A stretch of 64,000 nt of DNA from Mesorhizobium sp. (GTDB taxonomy: Bacteria > Pseudomonadota > Alphaproteobacteria > Rhizobiales > Rhizobiaceae), in the NCBI RefSeq assembly GCF_004963255.1, contig NZ_SUGA01000007.1:62001-126000 (forward strand), given 5' to 3'. The notes under the pieces were generated by a model. It was not told the DNA's origin. It did no database searches and saw only the letters and a list, made by a program, of their open reading frames with translations. Within the stretch, counting starts at the first letter, position 1. Every line of letters begins with the position of its first letter. Shown here one piece after another: positions 62,876 to 64,000 of this stretch. The translations under genes and the position numbers were made by a program.

Positions 62876-63724
62876 TTATCCTTTGACCGCGCCAGCGGTG
62901 AGGCCGGTGACGAGATAGCGTTGCAGGAAGGCGAAGAAGACGCAGACCGGGATCAGCGCCAGGATGGAGGCCGCCATCATCTGCCCCCAGTCGACGGCGA
63001 ACTTGCCGATGAAGGTGAGCAGGCCGACGGCGAAGGTCTTCTGCTCGTCGCTGGAGATCAGCATCAGCGCAAACAGCAATTCGCTCCAGGCGGCGGTGAA
63101 GACGAAGCCCAGCGTCGCCCCCATGCCAGGCAAGGTCAGCGGCACGATGACTCGCCGCATCGCCTGAGCTCGGGTGCAGCCGTCGATCATCGCCGCCTCT
63201 TCCAGGTCCTTCGGGATGCCGTCGAAGAAGGACTGCATCAGGAAGGTGGCGAAGGCCGTGTTGAAGGCGGTGTAGATGATGATTAGGCCGATCAGGCTGT
63301 TGGTGAGTCCGAGGTCGCCCATGATGCGGTAGATGGGCGGGATGACCATGACCAGCGGGAAGGTCTGGGTGAGCAGCAGCAGGATCGCCAGCGTCGCCTT
63401 GCCGCGGAATGTGAAGCGCGACATGGCGTAGCCGGCAAGCGTGGCGATGACCGTGACAAACGCGGCCGTCGAGACCGAGACGATGACGCTGTTGAGGAAA
63501 TAGCGCGGGAAGTCGGAGGCTTCGAGCACGGTGGCGAAGTTCTTCAGCGTCGTCTCGGACGGCCAGAAGGTGATGCCTTCCGAATAGAGCAGACGCTCGG
63601 GCGTCACCGAGATCTTCAGCGTCCAGAAGATCGGGAACAGCGCGAAGATCAGGTAAGCCGCGATGGCCGCGTAGAGGCCGATGCCGCCGAGGATACGCGA
63701 GGTGGTGGAGCGACCGGCGATCAT
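62876..63724 (-). CDS. Carbohydrate ABC transporter permease (MalG/UgpE-like)
   Basis: Encodes 282 residues with six membrane helices. The first (IGLYAAIAAYLIFALFPIFW) is followed by VTPERLLYSEGITFWPSE, GYAMSRFTFRGKATL, and the EAA loop DLEEAAMIDGCTRAQAMRRV. ATPase gene follows 3 bp downstream; the start overlaps the stop of the second permease gene by one base (TGATG). Confidence 0.93.
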   Translation of the reverse strand: MIAGRSTTSRILGGIGLYAAIAAYLIFALFPIFWTLKISVTPERLLYSEGITFWPSETTLKNFATVLEASDFPRYFLNSVIVSVSTAAFVTVIATLAGYAMSRFTFRGKATLAILLLLTQTFPLVMVIPPIYRIMGDLGLTNSLIGLIIIYTAFNTAFATFLMQSFFDGIPKDLEEAAMIDGCTRAQAMRRVIVPLTLPGMGATLGFVFTAAWSELLFALMLISSDEQKTFAVGLLTFIGKFAVDWGQMMAASILALIPVCVFFAFLQRYLVTGLTAGAVKG

Positions 63725-64000
63725 CAGACGTGCCTCACCAGCGTGCGGCGGATGGCGATCAGCCCGATGGCGTAGGCGATCAGCAGCACCAGGAGCAGCA
63801 CCGCGACCGCAGAGGCATAGCCTTTGTCGAGCGACTTGAAGGCGCTGACATAGATGTAGACCGGCACCGTGCTGGTCGAGCCTGCCGGCCCGCCCTCGGT
63901 CATGACGAAGATCAGGTCTGCGAAGGTGGCGATCCAGATGGTGCGCAGCATGACGGTGATGACGATGGTCGGCGCCAGGAAGGGCAGCGTCACCTTGGTG
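63724..64000 (-). CDS. Carbohydrate ABC transporter permease (MalF/UgpA-like), N-terminus outside window
   Basis: C-terminal ~91 residues of a CUT1 permease, open to the window edge. Visible: TLPFLAPTIVITVMLRTIWIATF..., read in parts, DLIFVMTEGGPAGST (the conserved GGP motif) and two helices ending AIGLIAIRRTLVRHV. Pairs with the permease at 62876-63724. Confidence 0.9.
   Translation of the reverse strand, partial: TKVTLPFLAPTIVITVMLRTIWIATFADLIFVMTEGGPAGSTSTVPVYIYVSAFKSLDKGYASAVAVLLLVLLIAYAIGLIAIRRTLVRHV

Overview
The window is GC-rich chromosomal DNA of a Rhizobiales bacterium, most likely Mesorhizobium or a close relative. Evidence for this is a succinoglycan-type exo locus in the Sinorhizobium gene order (exoL-A-M-O-N-P, and exoX divergent from exoY-F), many short RPE-like palindromes between genes, and dense sugar and peptide ABC transport operons. 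No rRNA, tRNA, CRISPR or insertion sequence was seen.

Layout. 1-2.1 kb: the end of a PTS enzyme I protein, a small HTH-like protein and dihydroxyacetone kinase subunit DhaK. 2.2-5.0 kb: an 'orphan' RiPP-type set consisting of a PqqD-like protein, a lasso B2-like protease and an HprK-like kinase, with a convergent nucleotidyltransferase. 5.1-10.6 kb: housekeeping and accessory genes (propionyl-CoA synthetase, metallophosphoesterase, an NmrA-like reductase with a divergent LysR regulator). 10.8-29.3 kb: the first part of the exopolysaccharide (EPS) locus, with exoP, exoN/galU, exoO, exoM, exoA, exoL, a pyruvyltransferase (exoV-like), a flippase (exoT-like), two GT4 transferases, UDP-glucose dehydrogenase, an ExoK glycanase, a further GT2 and a second nucleotidyltransferase. 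29.8-35.7 kb: a complete lasso-peptide cluster of precursor, B1 (PqqD), B2 protease, cyclase, HprK-like kinase and ABC exporter. 35.7-41.2 kb: the rest of the EPS locus (exoX, exoY, exoF, an exoZ-like acyltransferase, exoQ). 41.3-44.0 kb: DUF1349 protein, aldehyde dehydrogenase and a membrane protein. 44.0-51.7 kb: a peptide/nickel-type ABC transporter with an LLM flavin monooxygenase and a DUF427 protein. 51.7-64.0 kb: a sugar catabolic region with a ribose-type ABC transporter, two FGGY kinases, DeoR regulator, class II aldolase, TIM-barrel epimerase, HAD hydrolase and part of a maltose/glycerol-phosphate-type ABC transporter.

Most notable system. A lasso-peptide cluster sits inside the EPS biosynthesis locus, next to exoX/exoY. 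Its 50-residue precursor has the YxxPxL leader motif, Thr at the penultimate leader position, a core predicted to close a 9-residue Gly1-Asp9 ring, and a C-terminal Ser. The cluster encodes an HprK-like kinase of the kind known to phosphorylate the C-terminal Ser of paeninodin-type lasso peptides. A second B1/B2/kinase/nucleotidyltransferase set about 25 kb away has no recognisable precursor, cyclase or exporter. The first ~21 codons of the lasso B2 gene lie within a copy of an interspersed ~110 bp repeat, which also forms the stop codon of the preceding gene. TGTTGC-N3-GCAACA-type dyads recur in front of EPS and lasso transcription units and suggest a shared regulator.
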